64,000 nucleotides of DNA from Bradyrhizobium betae. GTDB lineage: Bacteria > Pseudomonadota > Alphaproteobacteria > Rhizobiales > Xanthobacteraceae. Positions 16,508 to 25,183 of the stretch are shown here, piece by piece. The position numbers and the translations under genes are program-made. Numbering within the stretch: the stretch's first letter is position 1; every line of letters begins with the position of its first letter. The stretch spans positions 62,001 to 126,000 of the forward strand of contig NZ_MZXW01000053.1 in NCBI RefSeq assembly GCF_004123905.1, in the 5' to 3' direction. The notes under the pieces are model-generated. The model was not told where the DNA came from and ran no database searches. It saw only the letters and a program-made list of their open reading frames with translations.

Positions 16508-18163
16508 ATGTATGCTTACGACGAAATCGACCGCACGCTTGTCAACGAGCGCGTCTCGGAATTCCGCGACCAGGTGCAGCGCCGCCTTTCGGGCGAGCTC
16601 ACCGAGGACGAATTCAAGATGCTGCGCTTGCAGAACGGCGTCTATCTGCAACTACACGCCTACATGTTCCGCGTCGCGATTCCCTATGGAACGCTGGCGT
16701 CGAACCAGTTGCGGGCGCTTGCCCATGTCGCGCGCAAATACGACCGCGGCTACGGCCATTTCACCACGCGGCAGAACATCCAGTTCAACTGGATCAAGCT
16801 TTCGGACCTGCCGGACGCGTTGGCCGATCTCGCCGAAGTCGGCATCCATGCGATGCAGACCTCCGGCAACAACATGCGCAACGTCACCTCGGACCAGTGG
16901 GCCGGCGTCGCGCCCGGGGAGATCGAGGATCCCCGTATCTGGTCCGAGCTGATCCGTCAGCACACCACGCTGCATCCGGAATTTTCGTTCCTGCCGCGCA
17001 AGTTCAAGATCGCGATCACTGCGTCGGACCACGATCGCGCCGCGATCAAGGTTCACGACATCGGTCTGCGCCTGATCAAGAATGAGAAGGGCGAAACCGG
17101 TTTTGAGGTGCTGGTTGGCGGCGGCCTCGGCCGCACGCCGTTCATCGGCAAGACCATCAAGCACTTCGTTCACGGCCGCGATCTGCTGAGCTATATCGAG
17201 GCGATCCTGCGCGTCTACAATCAGTACGGCCGCCGCGACAACATCTACAAGGCGCGCATCAAGATCCTGGTGCACGAGCTCGGTATCGAGAAATTCTCCC
17301 GCGAGGTCGAGGAGGAGTGGCAGCAGATCCGCTACTCCTCGCTTCAGATCGATGACGAAGTGATCGAGGACATCCGCTCGCGCTTCATCTATCCGGCGTA
17401 TGAAAAGCTGCCGCACATGCCGGACGAGCTGCGGCAGGCCGCGGCCGATCCCGATTTCGAAGCGTGGCGCAAGAACTCGGTCGCCGCGCACAAGAACCCC
17501 GGCTACTCCATCGTGACGATCTCGCTCAAGCCGATCGGGGCGCCTCCGGGCGATGCCACGGCGGAGCAGATGGATGCGCTGGCTGATCTCGCCGACAAAT
17601 ATTCGTTCGGTGAGCTTCGCGTCGGCCACGAGCAGAACCTGGCTCTGCCGCACGTCGCCAAGCGCGACCTGCCGGCGCTGTGGAAGGCGCTCGACAAGCT
17701 TGGCCTGGCAACGCCGAACGTCAACCTGATCACCGACATCATCGCCTGCCCGGGGCTGGATTATTGCTCGCTGGCGAATGCGCGCTCGATCCCGATCGCG
17801 CAGGAGCTGACGCGGCGCTTTGCCAATCACGAGCTCGCCAACCTGATCGGCCGTCTGCACATCAACATCTCCGGCTGCATCAATGCCTGCGGTCACCACC
17901 ATGTCGGCCATATCGGCATTCTCGGCGTCGAGAAGAACGGCGAGGAGGTCTACCAGATCACCATCGGCGGCCGTGCCGACGAGAGTGCCGCGCTGGGTAA
18001 TCTGATCGGCCCCGGCGTCAAGTTCGACGAGGTCGCCGACGTCGTCGAGGACATCGTCGAAGCCTATCTTGCGCTGCGCGAGCGCCCGGAGGAGCTGTTC
18101 GTCGACACCGTAAAACGCCTCGGCGTCGAACCCTTCAAGGAGCGCGTCTATGCCACTCGTTAA
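16508..18163 (+). CDS. cysI: sulfite reductase (hemoprotein; nitrite/sulfite reductase family)
   Basis: A 551-aa siroheme and [4Fe-4S] enzyme that reduces sulfite to sulfide. The two ferredoxin-like halves repeat the family pattern, with FTTRQNIQFNWI in the first. The cofactor cysteines are visible as C414-x5-C420 in ACPGLDYC and C457-x3-C461 in SGCINAC. There is no flavoprotein partner gene (cysJ) nearby, so electrons probably come from ferredoxin or a similar donor. It sits between DUF2849 and DUF934, overlapping the latter by 14 bases. Confidence 0.94.
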   Translation: MYAYDEIDRTLVNERVSEFRDQVQRRLSGELTEDEFKMLRLQNGVYLQLHAYMFRVAIPYGTLASNQLRALAHVARKYDRGYGHFTTRQNIQFNWIKLSDLPDALADLAEVGIHAMQTSGNNMRNVTSDQWAGVAPGEIEDPRIWSELIRQHTTLHPEFSFLPRKFKIAITASDHDRAAIKVHDIGLRLIKNEKGETGFEVLVGGGLGRTPFIGKTIKHFVHGRDLLSYIEAILRVYNQYGRRDNIYKARIKILVHELGIEKFSREVEEEWQQIRYSSLQIDDEVIEDIRSRFIYPAYEKLPHMPDELRQAAADPDFEAWRKNSVAAHKNPGYSIVTISLKPIGAPPGDATAEQMDALADLADKYSFGELRVGHEQNLALPHVAKRDLPALWKALDKLGLATPNVNLITDIIACPGLDYCSLANARSIPIAQELTRRFANHELANLIGRLHINISGCINACGHHHVGHIGILGVEKNGEEVYQITIGGRADESAALGNLIGPGVKFDEVADVVEDIVEAYLALRERPEELFVDTVKRLGVEPFKERVYATR

Positions 18164-18665
18164 CGGCGGAAAAATCGTCGACGACAGTTTCGTCAAGCTC
18201 GCCGTCGACACGCCGCTGCCCGAGAGCGGCGACATCCTGGTCCCGGCCGAGCGTTTCGTCGGCGAGGCTGATGCGTTGCTCAAGCGCGCCGGCAAGGTCG
18301 GCGTGATCTGGCCGAACAATCGCGACATCGCCGAGCTCGTGCCGTATCTCGTCAAGCTCGCCGTGGTCGCGCTGGTGTTCCCGAGCTTCCGCGACGGACG
18401 CGCCTACAGCCAGGCGCGGCTGCTGCGGGAACGCTATGGCTATCGTGGCGATCTGCGCGCCACCGGCCAGGTGCTGCGCGACCAGTTCGTGTTCATGCTG
18501 CGTGCCGGCTTCGATTCCTTCGAGGTCAAGAAGCAGGCCGATGCCGAAGCCTTCATGCTGACGGCAAAGCGCTACTCGGTGTTCTACCAGCCGACCGGCG
18601 ACGGCCGTATCACGGCGCTGCACCGGCGCATGCAGCTGCGTCACTCCGAAGGTGTCGGCACGTGA
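18150..18665 (+). CDS. DUF934 protein, sulfite-reduction accessory
   Basis: A 171-aa protein of the DUF934 family, found almost only next to cysI/cysH in proteobacteria. Visible conserved parts are the loop VIWPNNRDIAELVPYL and FPSFRDGRAYSQARLLRERYGYRGDLRATGQVLRDQ, a strongly charged core. It overlaps cysI by 14 bases and its TGA overlaps the cysH GTG as GTGA, so translation is coupled on both sides. An electron-transfer or assembly role for the sulfite reductase is plausible; no cofactor motif is visible. Confidence 0.9.
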   Translation: MPLVNGGKIVDDSFVKLAVDTPLPESGDILVPAERFVGEADALLKRAGKVGVIWPNNRDIAELVPYLVKLAVVALVFPSFRDGRAYSQARLLRERYGYRGDLRATGQVLRDQFVFMLRAGFDSFEVKKQADAEAFMLTAKRYSVFYQPTGDGRITALHRRMQLRHSEGVGT

Positions 18666-19387
18666 ACGCAATCGCGCCTCAGGTCTCGTCCGTGTCCACG
18701 CTGCCTTCGGCGGCAGAGCTCGATCGCGCCTTGCGCGATGCCTCTCCCGCAGAGGTCGTCGCTATGGCTCTGAAGGCGGTTGGTCGTGAAAAGCTCGCAC
18801 TGGTGTCGTCCTTCGGAACGGAATCGGCGACGCTGCTGAAGGTCATGGCGGACGTCGATCCGGCGATCCCCGTGATCTTCCTCAATACCGGCTGGCTATT
18901 CGAGGAGACGCTGGCCTATCGCGACACGCTGATCGAGACGCTGGGTCTCAAGGACGTCCGCTCGATCAAGCCGGCGGAAGAGACGCTGGCGCGCGAAGAT
19001 GCCGATCGCGACCTCTGGTTCTCCGACCCCGACGCCTGCTGCCGCATTCGCAAGGTCGAGCCGCTGGCGCGCGCGCTAAAACCGTTCGATGCCTGGCTCA
19101 ACGGTCGCAAGCGCTTTCAGGGCAATACGCGTGCCGACATTCCGGTTGTCGAGGACGACGGCGCGCGGTTGAAGTTCAACCCCTTCGCCAATGTGTCGCG
19201 CGAGGAACTCGAGGCGATCTTCGTCCGCGCCAAATTGCCGCGTCATCCACTGGCTGCCTCCGGTTTCCTGTCGGTTGGGTGTATGCCTTGCACGAGCAGA
19301 ACGGCTGAAGGCGAGGATGCGCGCGCCGGTCGCTGGCGCGGCCGGGCCAAGACAGAATGCGGCATCCACACGATGAAGACTTCGTAG
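18662..19387 (+). CDS. cysH: phosphoadenylyl-/adenylyl-sulfate reductase
   Basis: A 241-aa thiol-dependent reductase that releases sulfite from activated sulfate. The PP-loop is LVSSFGTESATLLKVMADVD. Four cysteines that would hold a [4Fe-4S] cluster are present: C126-C127 in DACCRIRKVEPLARAL and C207-x2-C210 in GCMPCT. The catalytic cysteine is C233 in KTECGIH. Such cluster cysteines mark the APS reductase type, so APS is the likelier substrate even though an APS kinase is encoded divergently. The start is GTG in a GTGA overlap with DUF934. It is the last gene of the operon. Confidence 0.94.
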   Translation: MNAIAPQVSSVSTLPSAAELDRALRDASPAEVVAMALKAVGREKLALVSSFGTESATLLKVMADVDPAIPVIFLNTGWLFEETLAYRDTLIETLGLKDVRSIKPAEETLAREDADRDLWFSDPDACCRIRKVEPLARALKPFDAWLNGRKRFQGNTRADIPVVEDDGARLKFNPFANVSREELEAIFVRAKLPRHPLAASGFLSVGCMPCTSRTAEGEDARAGRWRGRAKTECGIHTMKTS

Positions 19388-19511
19388 CACAGTCAGGCTG
19401 CGAGTCTTCAAACAAGAAAATCAGGTTCCGTTGACTTGAACGCGTTTCGCCCCGAGTTATGCCCGCATGCCATCGGTGACGCTGAAGTCGTCGAGGCGAA
19501 TGGAGATGGAC

Positions 19512-20513
19512 ATGATGCGCCGTATCGTTCCGCTCGCGGCAGGGCTGCTCGTGACTGGATTGTTGGCAGGCTCGGCTCTCGCTGCTGACATTAATCTCTT
19601 GAACGTGTCGTACGATCCGACGCGCGAGCTCTATGCCGAATTCAACAAGGCATTCGCGAGCGCTTACCAGAAGGAAACCGGCAAGAGCGTCGAGATCAAG
19701 CAGTCGCATGGCGGCAGCGGCTCGCAGGCGCGCGCCGTGATCGACGGATTGCAGGCCGATGTGGTGACGCTGGCGCTCGCCTATGACGTCGACGCGATCG
19801 CGGCCAAGGGCCTCACCGCGGCCGACTGGCAGAAGCGGCTGCCGCAGAATTCATCACCCTATACCTCGACCATCGTGTTCCTGGTGCGCAAGGGCAATCC
19901 CAAGGGCATCAAGGACTGGGACGACCTGCTCAAGCCGGGCGTCGCCGTCATCACGCCCAATCCAAAGACGTCGGGAGGCGCACGCTGGAATTATCTGGCG
20001 GCCTGGGGCTTTGCGCAGAAGAAATACGGCTCGGCCGACAAGGCCAAGGAGTTCATTGGAAAGCTCTACCAGCAGGTGCCGGTGCTCGACACCGGCGCGC
20101 GCGGCGCCACCGTGACCTTCGTCGAGCGCGGCGTCGGCGACGTGCTGCTCGCCTGGGAGAACGAGGCGTATCTCGCACTCAAGGAATTCGGTCCGGAGAA
20201 GTTCCAGATCGTGGCACCGCCGCTGTCGATCCTTGCCGAGCCGCCTGTTACGATCGTCGACAAGGTTGCCGACAAAAAGGGCACCCGCAACGCCGCCGAC
20301 GCCTACCTCCAGTACTGGTACACCAAGGAGGGACAGGAGATCGCCGCGCGCAACTTCTACCGTCCGCGCGATGCCGAGATCGCTAAAAAGTATGAAAACT
20401 CCTTCGCGAAGGTCGAGCTGTTCACGATCGACGAAATTTTCGGCGGCTGGACCAAGGCGCAGAAGGAACATTTTGCCGACGGCGGCGTCTTCGATCAGAT
20501 CTACAAGAACTGA
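19512..20513 (+). CDS. sulfate ABC transporter substrate-binding protein
   Basis: The periplasmic sulfate- or thiosulfate-binding protein (Sbp/CysP family, about 333 aa). A signal peptide MMRRIVPLAAGLLVTGLLAGSALA is followed by the family opening ADINLLNVSYDPTRELY, then SHGGSGSQARAVIDGLQADVVTLALAYDVDAI and NPKTSGGARWNYLAAWG. In-frame ATGs exist at 19467, 19500, 19506 and 19512. I chose 19512 because GGAG lies 6 bases before it and it gives a basic n-region; 19500 is the alternative. The permease and ATPase genes follow. Confidence 0.93.
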   Translation: MMRRIVPLAAGLLVTGLLAGSALAADINLLNVSYDPTRELYAEFNKAFASAYQKETGKSVEIKQSHGGSGSQARAVIDGLQADVVTLALAYDVDAIAAKGLTAADWQKRLPQNSSPYTSTIVFLVRKGNPKGIKDWDDLLKPGVAVITPNPKTSGGARWNYLAAWGFAQKKYGSADKAKEFIGKLYQQVPVLDTGARGATVTFVERGVGDVLLAWENEAYLALKEFGPEKFQIVAPPLSILAEPPVTIVDKVADKKGTRNAADAYLQYWYTKEGQEIAARNFYRPRDAEIAKKYENSFAKVELFTIDEIFGGWTKAQKEHFADGGVFDQIYKN

Positions 20514-20546
20514 TCGGGCGCTGTCGGAGGGGCAACAGGGGGCCTG

Positions 20547-21383
20547 GTGAGCGCACTTGCAGCACGACGACGGACTCTTCCGGGCTTCGGTCTCACGATG
20601 GGACTGACGCTGTCCTGGCTGTCCGTCATCATCCTGATTCCGCTCGCCGGGCTGTTCCTGAAATCGCTCGAGCTCAGCCCGGAACAGTTCTGGGCCATCC
20701 TCTCCAGCCGGCGGACCCTGAACGCGCTGCGGGTCTCGTTCGGCCTCGCCTTCGCGGCGGCCTGCGTCAATCTCGTGATGGGCAGCATCATCGTCTGGGC
20801 GCTGGTGCGCTATCGGTTTCCCGGCCGCCGGATCTTCGATGCGATCGTTGACGTACCCTTCGCGCTGCCGACGGCGGTTGCCGGCGTCGCGCTGACCGCA
20901 TTGTTTGCCGAAAAGGGCTGGCTGGGGGCGCCGCTCGCCGCGCTCGGTATCAAGGTGGCGTTCACGCCGGTCGGCATCTTCGTCGCGATGATCTTCATCG
21001 GCATTCCCTTCGTGGTGCGTACCGTGCAACCGGTGCTTCAGGATCTCGATCCCGAGATCGAGGAAGCTGCGGGTAGTCTTGGCGCCAGCCGCTGGCAAAC
21101 CATCATCCGCGTGATCCTGCCCTCCCTCGCGCCGGCGCTGCTCACCGGGCTCGCGCTCGCCTTTGCGCGAGCCGTCGGTGAATATGGCTCGGTGATCTTC
21201 ATTGCCGGCAATCTGCCCAATGTCTCCGAGATCGCGCCGCTGCTGATCGTGATCCGTCTCTCCGAATTCCGTTATGCCGATGCGACGGCCATCGCGGTGG
21301 TCATGCTCGTCGTCTCCTTCGTCATCATCTTTGCGGTGAACCGGCTCCAGCGCTGGGCGCAGAGCCGGATTCCGGCGCGCTGA
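20547..21383 (+). CDS. cysT: sulfate ABC transporter permease CysT
   Basis: A 278-aa inner-membrane permease of the sulfate importer. Six helices are visible. The binding-protein-dependent transport signature lies in the cytoplasmic EAA loop (EEAAGSLGASRWQTIIRVILPSLAPALLTG), which contacts the CysA ATPase. It begins with GTG 33 bases after the binding-protein gene, with a GGGGG run upstream. CysW follows after 10 bases. Confidence 0.95.
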   Translation: MSALAARRRTLPGFGLTMGLTLSWLSVIILIPLAGLFLKSLELSPEQFWAILSSRRTLNALRVSFGLAFAAACVNLVMGSIIVWALVRYRFPGRRIFDAIVDVPFALPTAVAGVALTALFAEKGWLGAPLAALGIKVAFTPVGIFVAMIFIGIPFVVRTVQPVLQDLDPEIEEAAGSLGASRWQTIIRVILPSLAPALLTGLALAFARAVGEYGSVIFIAGNLPNVSEIAPLLIVIRLSEFRYADATAIAVVMLVVSFVIIFAVNRLQRWAQSRIPAR

Positions 21384-21393
21384 GGGGGATGCG

Positions 21394-22305
21394 ATGACGA
21401 TGCAGATCGCAGAGCCCGTCTCGCTGACCCCGCCCGATGCGCGCGCACGTGCGCACGCCGCAGCGGCGCGCGACAGCCTCCGCACCGAACCGCCCGCGGT
21501 GCGGATCGTCATCATCGCGCTGGCGGTGCTGTTCCTCTCCGCCTTCGTGGTGCTGCCGCTGGTCCTGGTGTTCGCGCAGGCGTTTTCGAAGGGCGTCCTC
21601 GCCTATTTCGCTGCGCTCGCCGACCCGGAGGCGTTATCCGCGATCAAGCTGACGCTGCTGGTGGCGGCGATCTCGGTCGGCCTCAATCTCGTCTTTGGCC
21701 TCGTCGCCGCATGGGCGATTGCCAAATTCGAATTCCCGGGCAAGACCTTCCTGATCACGCTGATCGACCTGCCGTTCTCGGTGAGCCCGGTGATCTCCGG
21801 TCTGGTCTTCGTGCTGCTGTTCGGTGCGCAGGGTTATTTCGGCGGCTGGCTCAGGGATCACGACATCCAGATCCTGTTCGCAGTGCCCGGCATCGCGCTC
21901 GCCACGACGTTCGTGACGTTCCCGTTCGTGGCGCGCGCGCTGATCCCGCTGATGCAGGAGCAGGGCACGCAGGAGGAAGAGGCCGCGATTTCGCTCGGCG
22001 CCTCCGGCTTGCAGACCTTCTTCCGCGTCACGCTGCCCAACATCAAATGGGGCGTGCTCTATGGCGTCCTGCTTTGCAATGCCCGCGCGATGGGCGAGTT
22101 CGGCGCGGTCTCCGTCGTCTCCGGCCACATCCGCGGCGAGACCAACACCATGCCGCTGCTGGTCGAGATTCTCTACAACGAGTACCAGTTCGTCGCTGCG
22201 TTTGCGATCGCCTCGCTGCTGGCGATGCTGGCGCTGATCACCCTGATCGCCAAGACCGTTCTCGAACATCATCTCGACGAAGGACAAGACGTCAATGACC
22301 ATTGA
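21394..22305 (+). CDS. cysW: sulfate ABC transporter permease CysW
   Basis: The 303-aa second permease subunit, paired with CysT. About 35 extra N-terminal residues (rich in Ala and Arg) precede the first helix. The EAA loop is EEEAAISLGASGLQTFFRVTLPNIKWGVLYG and is followed by NARAMGEFGAVSVVSGHIRGETNT, a CysW-typical sequence. Its end overlaps cysA by 11 bases. Confidence 0.95.
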   Translation: MTMQIAEPVSLTPPDARARAHAAAARDSLRTEPPAVRIVIIALAVLFLSAFVVLPLVLVFAQAFSKGVLAYFAALADPEALSAIKLTLLVAAISVGLNLVFGLVAAWAIAKFEFPGKTFLITLIDLPFSVSPVISGLVFVLLFGAQGYFGGWLRDHDIQILFAVPGIALATTFVTFPFVARALIPLMQEQGTQEEEAAISLGASGLQTFFRVTLPNIKWGVLYGVLLCNARAMGEFGAVSVVSGHIRGETNTMPLLVEILYNEYQFVAAFAIASLLAMLALITLIAKTVLEHHLDEGQDVNDH

Positions 22306-23332
22306 AGTCAGGAATCTCGTCAAGAAGTTCGGCAGCTTCCAAGCGCTCGACGGTGTCGATCTCAAGGTCGACAATGGCGAATTGCTGGCGCTGCTCGGTC
22401 CCTCAGGCTCCGGCAAGACCACGCTGCTGCGGATCATCGCAGGCCTCGACTGGCCTGATACGGGCGACGTCGCCTTCAACGGCGAGGACGCGCTGGCGCA
22501 GGGCGCGCGCGAGCGTCACGTCGGCTTCGTGTTTCAGCACTACGCGCTGTTCCGACACATGACGGTGTTCGAGAATGTCGCCTTCGGCCTGCGCGTGCAG
22601 CCGCGCGCGGTCCGCAAGGACGAAGCGACGATCCGTGCGCGCGTCAAAGAGCTGCTCGATCTCGTGCAGCTCGACTGGCTCGCCGACCGCTATCCGAGCC
22701 AGCTTTCCGGCGGCCAGCGTCAGCGCATCGCGCTTGCCCGCGCGCTCGCGATCGAGCCGCGGATTCTCTTGCTCGACGAACCCTTCGGCGCGCTCGATGC
22801 CAAGGTGCGCAAGGAGCTGCGGAGGTGGCTGCGCTCACTGCACCACGAGATCAACGTTACCTCGATCTTCGTCACCCACGATCAGGAGGAGGCGCTCGAA
22901 GTCGCCAACCGCGTCGTCGTCATGGACAAGGGCAGGATCGAGCAGATCGGGTCGCCCGATGACGTCTATGAGACCCCGGCGACCGCGTTCGTCCACGGCT
23001 TCATCGGTGAGTCCATCGAGCTGCCGGTCCAGGTCGAGGGCGGCGTGATCAGGCTCGGCGACCAGCCGCTTCCACTCGCCGCCGACGGCCTTGCGCCTGG
23101 CGCGTCAAAACTGTTCGTGCGGCGACACGACATGCTGGTCGGCCCGCCCGGCTCCGGCGCCTTCGAGGGCGCGGTCCAGCACGTCCGCAATTTCGGCCCC
23201 GTGCAGCGGGCCGAGGTCGCACTATCAGGCGGCGAGACCATCGAGATCGACGCGCCCCGCAATAGGGAATTGCGCGCCGGAGACACGATTGGCCTCAATC
23301 CGCGGCGTTACCGGATATTTGCGGGCGCCTGA
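22295..23332 (+). CDS. cysA: sulfate ABC transporter ATP-binding protein
   Basis: The 345-aa ATPase that powers sulfate or thiosulfate import. Walker A is GPSGSGKTTLLR, the signature is QLSGGQRQRIALARAL, Walker B is ILLLDEPFGALD, and the switch histidine is in FVTHDQEEAL. A C-terminal TOBE-like regulatory region of about 110 residues follows. It overlaps cysW by 11 bases, and no terminator is visible after it. Confidence 0.96.
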   Translation: MTIEVRNLVKKFGSFQALDGVDLKVDNGELLALLGPSGSGKTTLLRIIAGLDWPDTGDVAFNGEDALAQGARERHVGFVFQHYALFRHMTVFENVAFGLRVQPRAVRKDEATIRARVKELLDLVQLDWLADRYPSQLSGGQRQRIALARALAIEPRILLLDEPFGALDAKVRKELRRWLRSLHHEINVTSIFVTHDQEEALEVANRVVVMDKGRIEQIGSPDDVYETPATAFVHGFIGESIELPVQVEGGVIRLGDQPLPLAADGLAPGASKLFVRRHDMLVGPPGSGAFEGAVQHVRNFGPVQRAEVALSGGETIEIDAPRNRELRAGDTIGLNPRRYRIFAGA

Positions 23333-23423
23333 GCGGCCTCCGGCAGGTCAAATTTTCCTTAAAATTCACCTTTCAGCCACGGTTGGTATGCAACAACGGC
23401 CCTTCATTTGGGGGCCTCGATTC

Positions 23424-23927
23424 ATGCGCGCTGCGGCCGCAATTCTCATCACTTTGCTGCTCGCCGGCTGTGCCGGCAATGAGCCGCCGGTCCAGCAGCC
23501 GTCGATGTATGCCGACATGTCCGTCCCGGGCTCGAAGCTCGATGCGCAGGCTGCCGCGATCATGATCTCGCAATACCGCCAGAACAACGCCCTCGGCACC
23601 GTCGTGATCGATCCCGCCCTGATGAGTCTCGCTGAATCCCAGTCCCAGGCCATGGCTGCGGCCAACAAGATGGACCATGACGTCCGCGCGCCGCTGGCCA
23701 AGCGCCTCAGCGCCGGCGGTTATCCCGCGACTGTGGCGGTCGAGAACGTCTCGGCCGGCTATCATACGCTGGCGGAAGCGTTTTCCGGCTGGCGCGACTC
23801 GCCTCCCCATCGCGCCAATATGCTCAAGGGCGGTGTCACAAAATTGGGCATTGCGGCGAGCTATGCTCCGGGCACCAAGTACAAGGTGTTCTGGACCATG
23901 ATCCTGGCCTCGACGGACCCTCGATAA
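23424..23927 (+). CDS. CAP (SCP/PR1) domain lipoprotein
   Basis: A 167-aa secreted lipoprotein. The chosen start MRAAAAILITLLLAGCAGN gives a short signal peptide with a lipobox LAGC, so Cys is acylated after cleavage. The CAP core follows: SLAESQSQAMAAANKMDHD, then AVENVSAGYHTLAEAFSGWRDSPPHRANML and a C-terminal strand KVFWTMILA. The histidines and glutamate of the CAP cavity are present (MDHD, VENVSAG, PPHR). CAP proteins are secreted modulators without one common activity. An upstream in-frame ATG at 23388 would hide the lipobox and is not used. Confidence 0.88.
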   Translation: MRAAAAILITLLLAGCAGNEPPVQQPSMYADMSVPGSKLDAQAAAIMISQYRQNNALGTVVIDPALMSLAESQSQAMAAANKMDHDVRAPLAKRLSAGGYPATVAVENVSAGYHTLAEAFSGWRDSPPHRANMLKGGVTKLGIAASYAPGTKYKVFWTMILASTDPR

Positions 23928-24006
23928 GCCAGACTTGATCCCGGGATGCATTGGTGCCGCGGCGAAACTGTCGCCACGGTGGCTCGCCATTTGCTATTGT
24001 TCCCTG

Positions 24007-25182
24007 ATGACAGATCATAGCCCGGAATCCGCCAGCGTCCCCGCGAATGCACAACGCGTCCTGGTCCTCCAGGGCGGCGGTGCGCTCGGCTCCTATCAGG
24101 CCGGCGCCTATCAGGCGCTGTGCGGCTACGGTTTTGAGCCGGAATGGGTCGCCGGCATCTCGATCGGCGCGGTCAACGCCGCCATCATCGCCGGCAACGA
24201 AGGCCACACCCGCGTCAAGCGGCTCAAGGAATTCTGGGAGATGGTCTCCGCGCCGGTGCCGTGGAAGCCGATCGGCAAGAGCGACCACAGCCGCGAGCTG
24301 TTCAATTCCACCAGCGCCGCGCTGATCGCGACCTTCGGCGTGCCCGGCTTCTTCGTGCCGCGCGTTCCGCCCGCGCCGATGTGGCCGCCCGGTAGCCCGC
24401 AGGCCGAGAGCTATTACGATACCTCCCCGCTGAAGAAGACGCTGGAGCGTCTGGTCGATTTCGACCGCATCAACGATCTCAAGACGCGCTTCTCCGTCGG
24501 CGCCGTCGGCGTGACCTCGGGCAACTTCAAATATTTCGACAATTACGAGTTCAAGAAGCTCGGCAAGAGGATCGGTCCGGAGCACATCATGGCCTCCGGG
24601 GCGCTGCCGCCCGGCTTTCCGTCCGTCGTCATCGAGGGCGAGCATTATTGGGACGGCGGCATCGCCTCCAACACGCCACTCGATTACGTGCTCGATGCCG
24701 AGGTGGCTCGTGACATGCTGATCTTCCAGGTCGATCTGTTCAGCGCCCGCGGCGACCTGCCGAATTCGCTGCTCGAAGCCACCGAGCGCGAGAAGGACAT
24801 CCGCTTCTCCAGCCGGACCCGGATGAACACCGACAAGAACAAGCAGATCCACAACGCCCGCAGGGCGGTGCGCGACCTGATTTCCAAATTGCCCGATTAT
24901 CTCAAGAACGACCCTTCCGTCGAATTCCTTGCCAAGGCATCTCGTGAGAGCACCGTCACGGTGGTGCACCTGATCTACCGCAGCAAGAACTACGAATCCT
25001 CGTCCAAGGACTACGACTTCTCGCATGTCGCGATGGTCGAGCATTGGGAAAGCGGCGTGCGCGACGTGCATCTGTCGATGCGCCACAAGGACTGGCTCGA
25101 TAAGCCGCAGTCCGGCGAGACCATGGTGACCTACGATCTCACGGGGGACGTCACCGCGCCCCCGCCAAAAAGGAGCGAATAA
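24007..25182 (+). CDS. patatin-like phospholipase family protein (DUF3734)
   Basis: A 391-aa patatin-fold hydrolase. The oxyanion block is LVLQGGGALGSYQAGAYQAL, the nucleophile serine is in GISIGAVNAAIIAGN (G-x-S-x-G), and the catalytic aspartate is in YWDGGIASNTPL (D-G-G). The C-terminal 110 residues are the DUF3734 region. It ends one base before the 3-hydroxybutyrate dehydrogenase start, so the two form an operon. The neighbour suggests a role at polyhydroxybutyrate granules (depolymerase or granule lipid), which is inference. The longer frame from 23935 lacks support. Confidence 0.93.
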   Translation: MTDHSPESASVPANAQRVLVLQGGGALGSYQAGAYQALCGYGFEPEWVAGISIGAVNAAIIAGNEGHTRVKRLKEFWEMVSAPVPWKPIGKSDHSRELFNSTSAALIATFGVPGFFVPRVPPAPMWPPGSPQAESYYDTSPLKKTLERLVDFDRINDLKTRFSVGAVGVTSGNFKYFDNYEFKKLGKRIGPEHIMASGALPPGFPSVVIEGEHYWDGGIASNTPLDYVLDAEVARDMLIFQVDLFSARGDLPNSLLEATEREKDIRFSSRTRMNTDKNKQIHNARRAVRDLISKLPDYLKNDPSVEFLAKASRESTVTVVHLIYRSKNYESSSKDYDFSHVAMVEHWESGVRDVHLSMRHKDWLDKPQSGETMVTYDLTGDVTAPPPKRSE

Positions 25183-25183
25183 G

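Noticed and set aside
16652..18355. 567-codon minus-strand frame opposite cysI
   Set aside because: Antisense shadow of sulfite reductase; Asp/Arg/Leu-rich without recognisable structure or start signals.
19431..19460. TTGACT followed by TTATGC as a sigma-70 promoter for the sulfate importer
   Set aside because: The spacing is 20 bases, too long for a standard promoter; I cannot support it.
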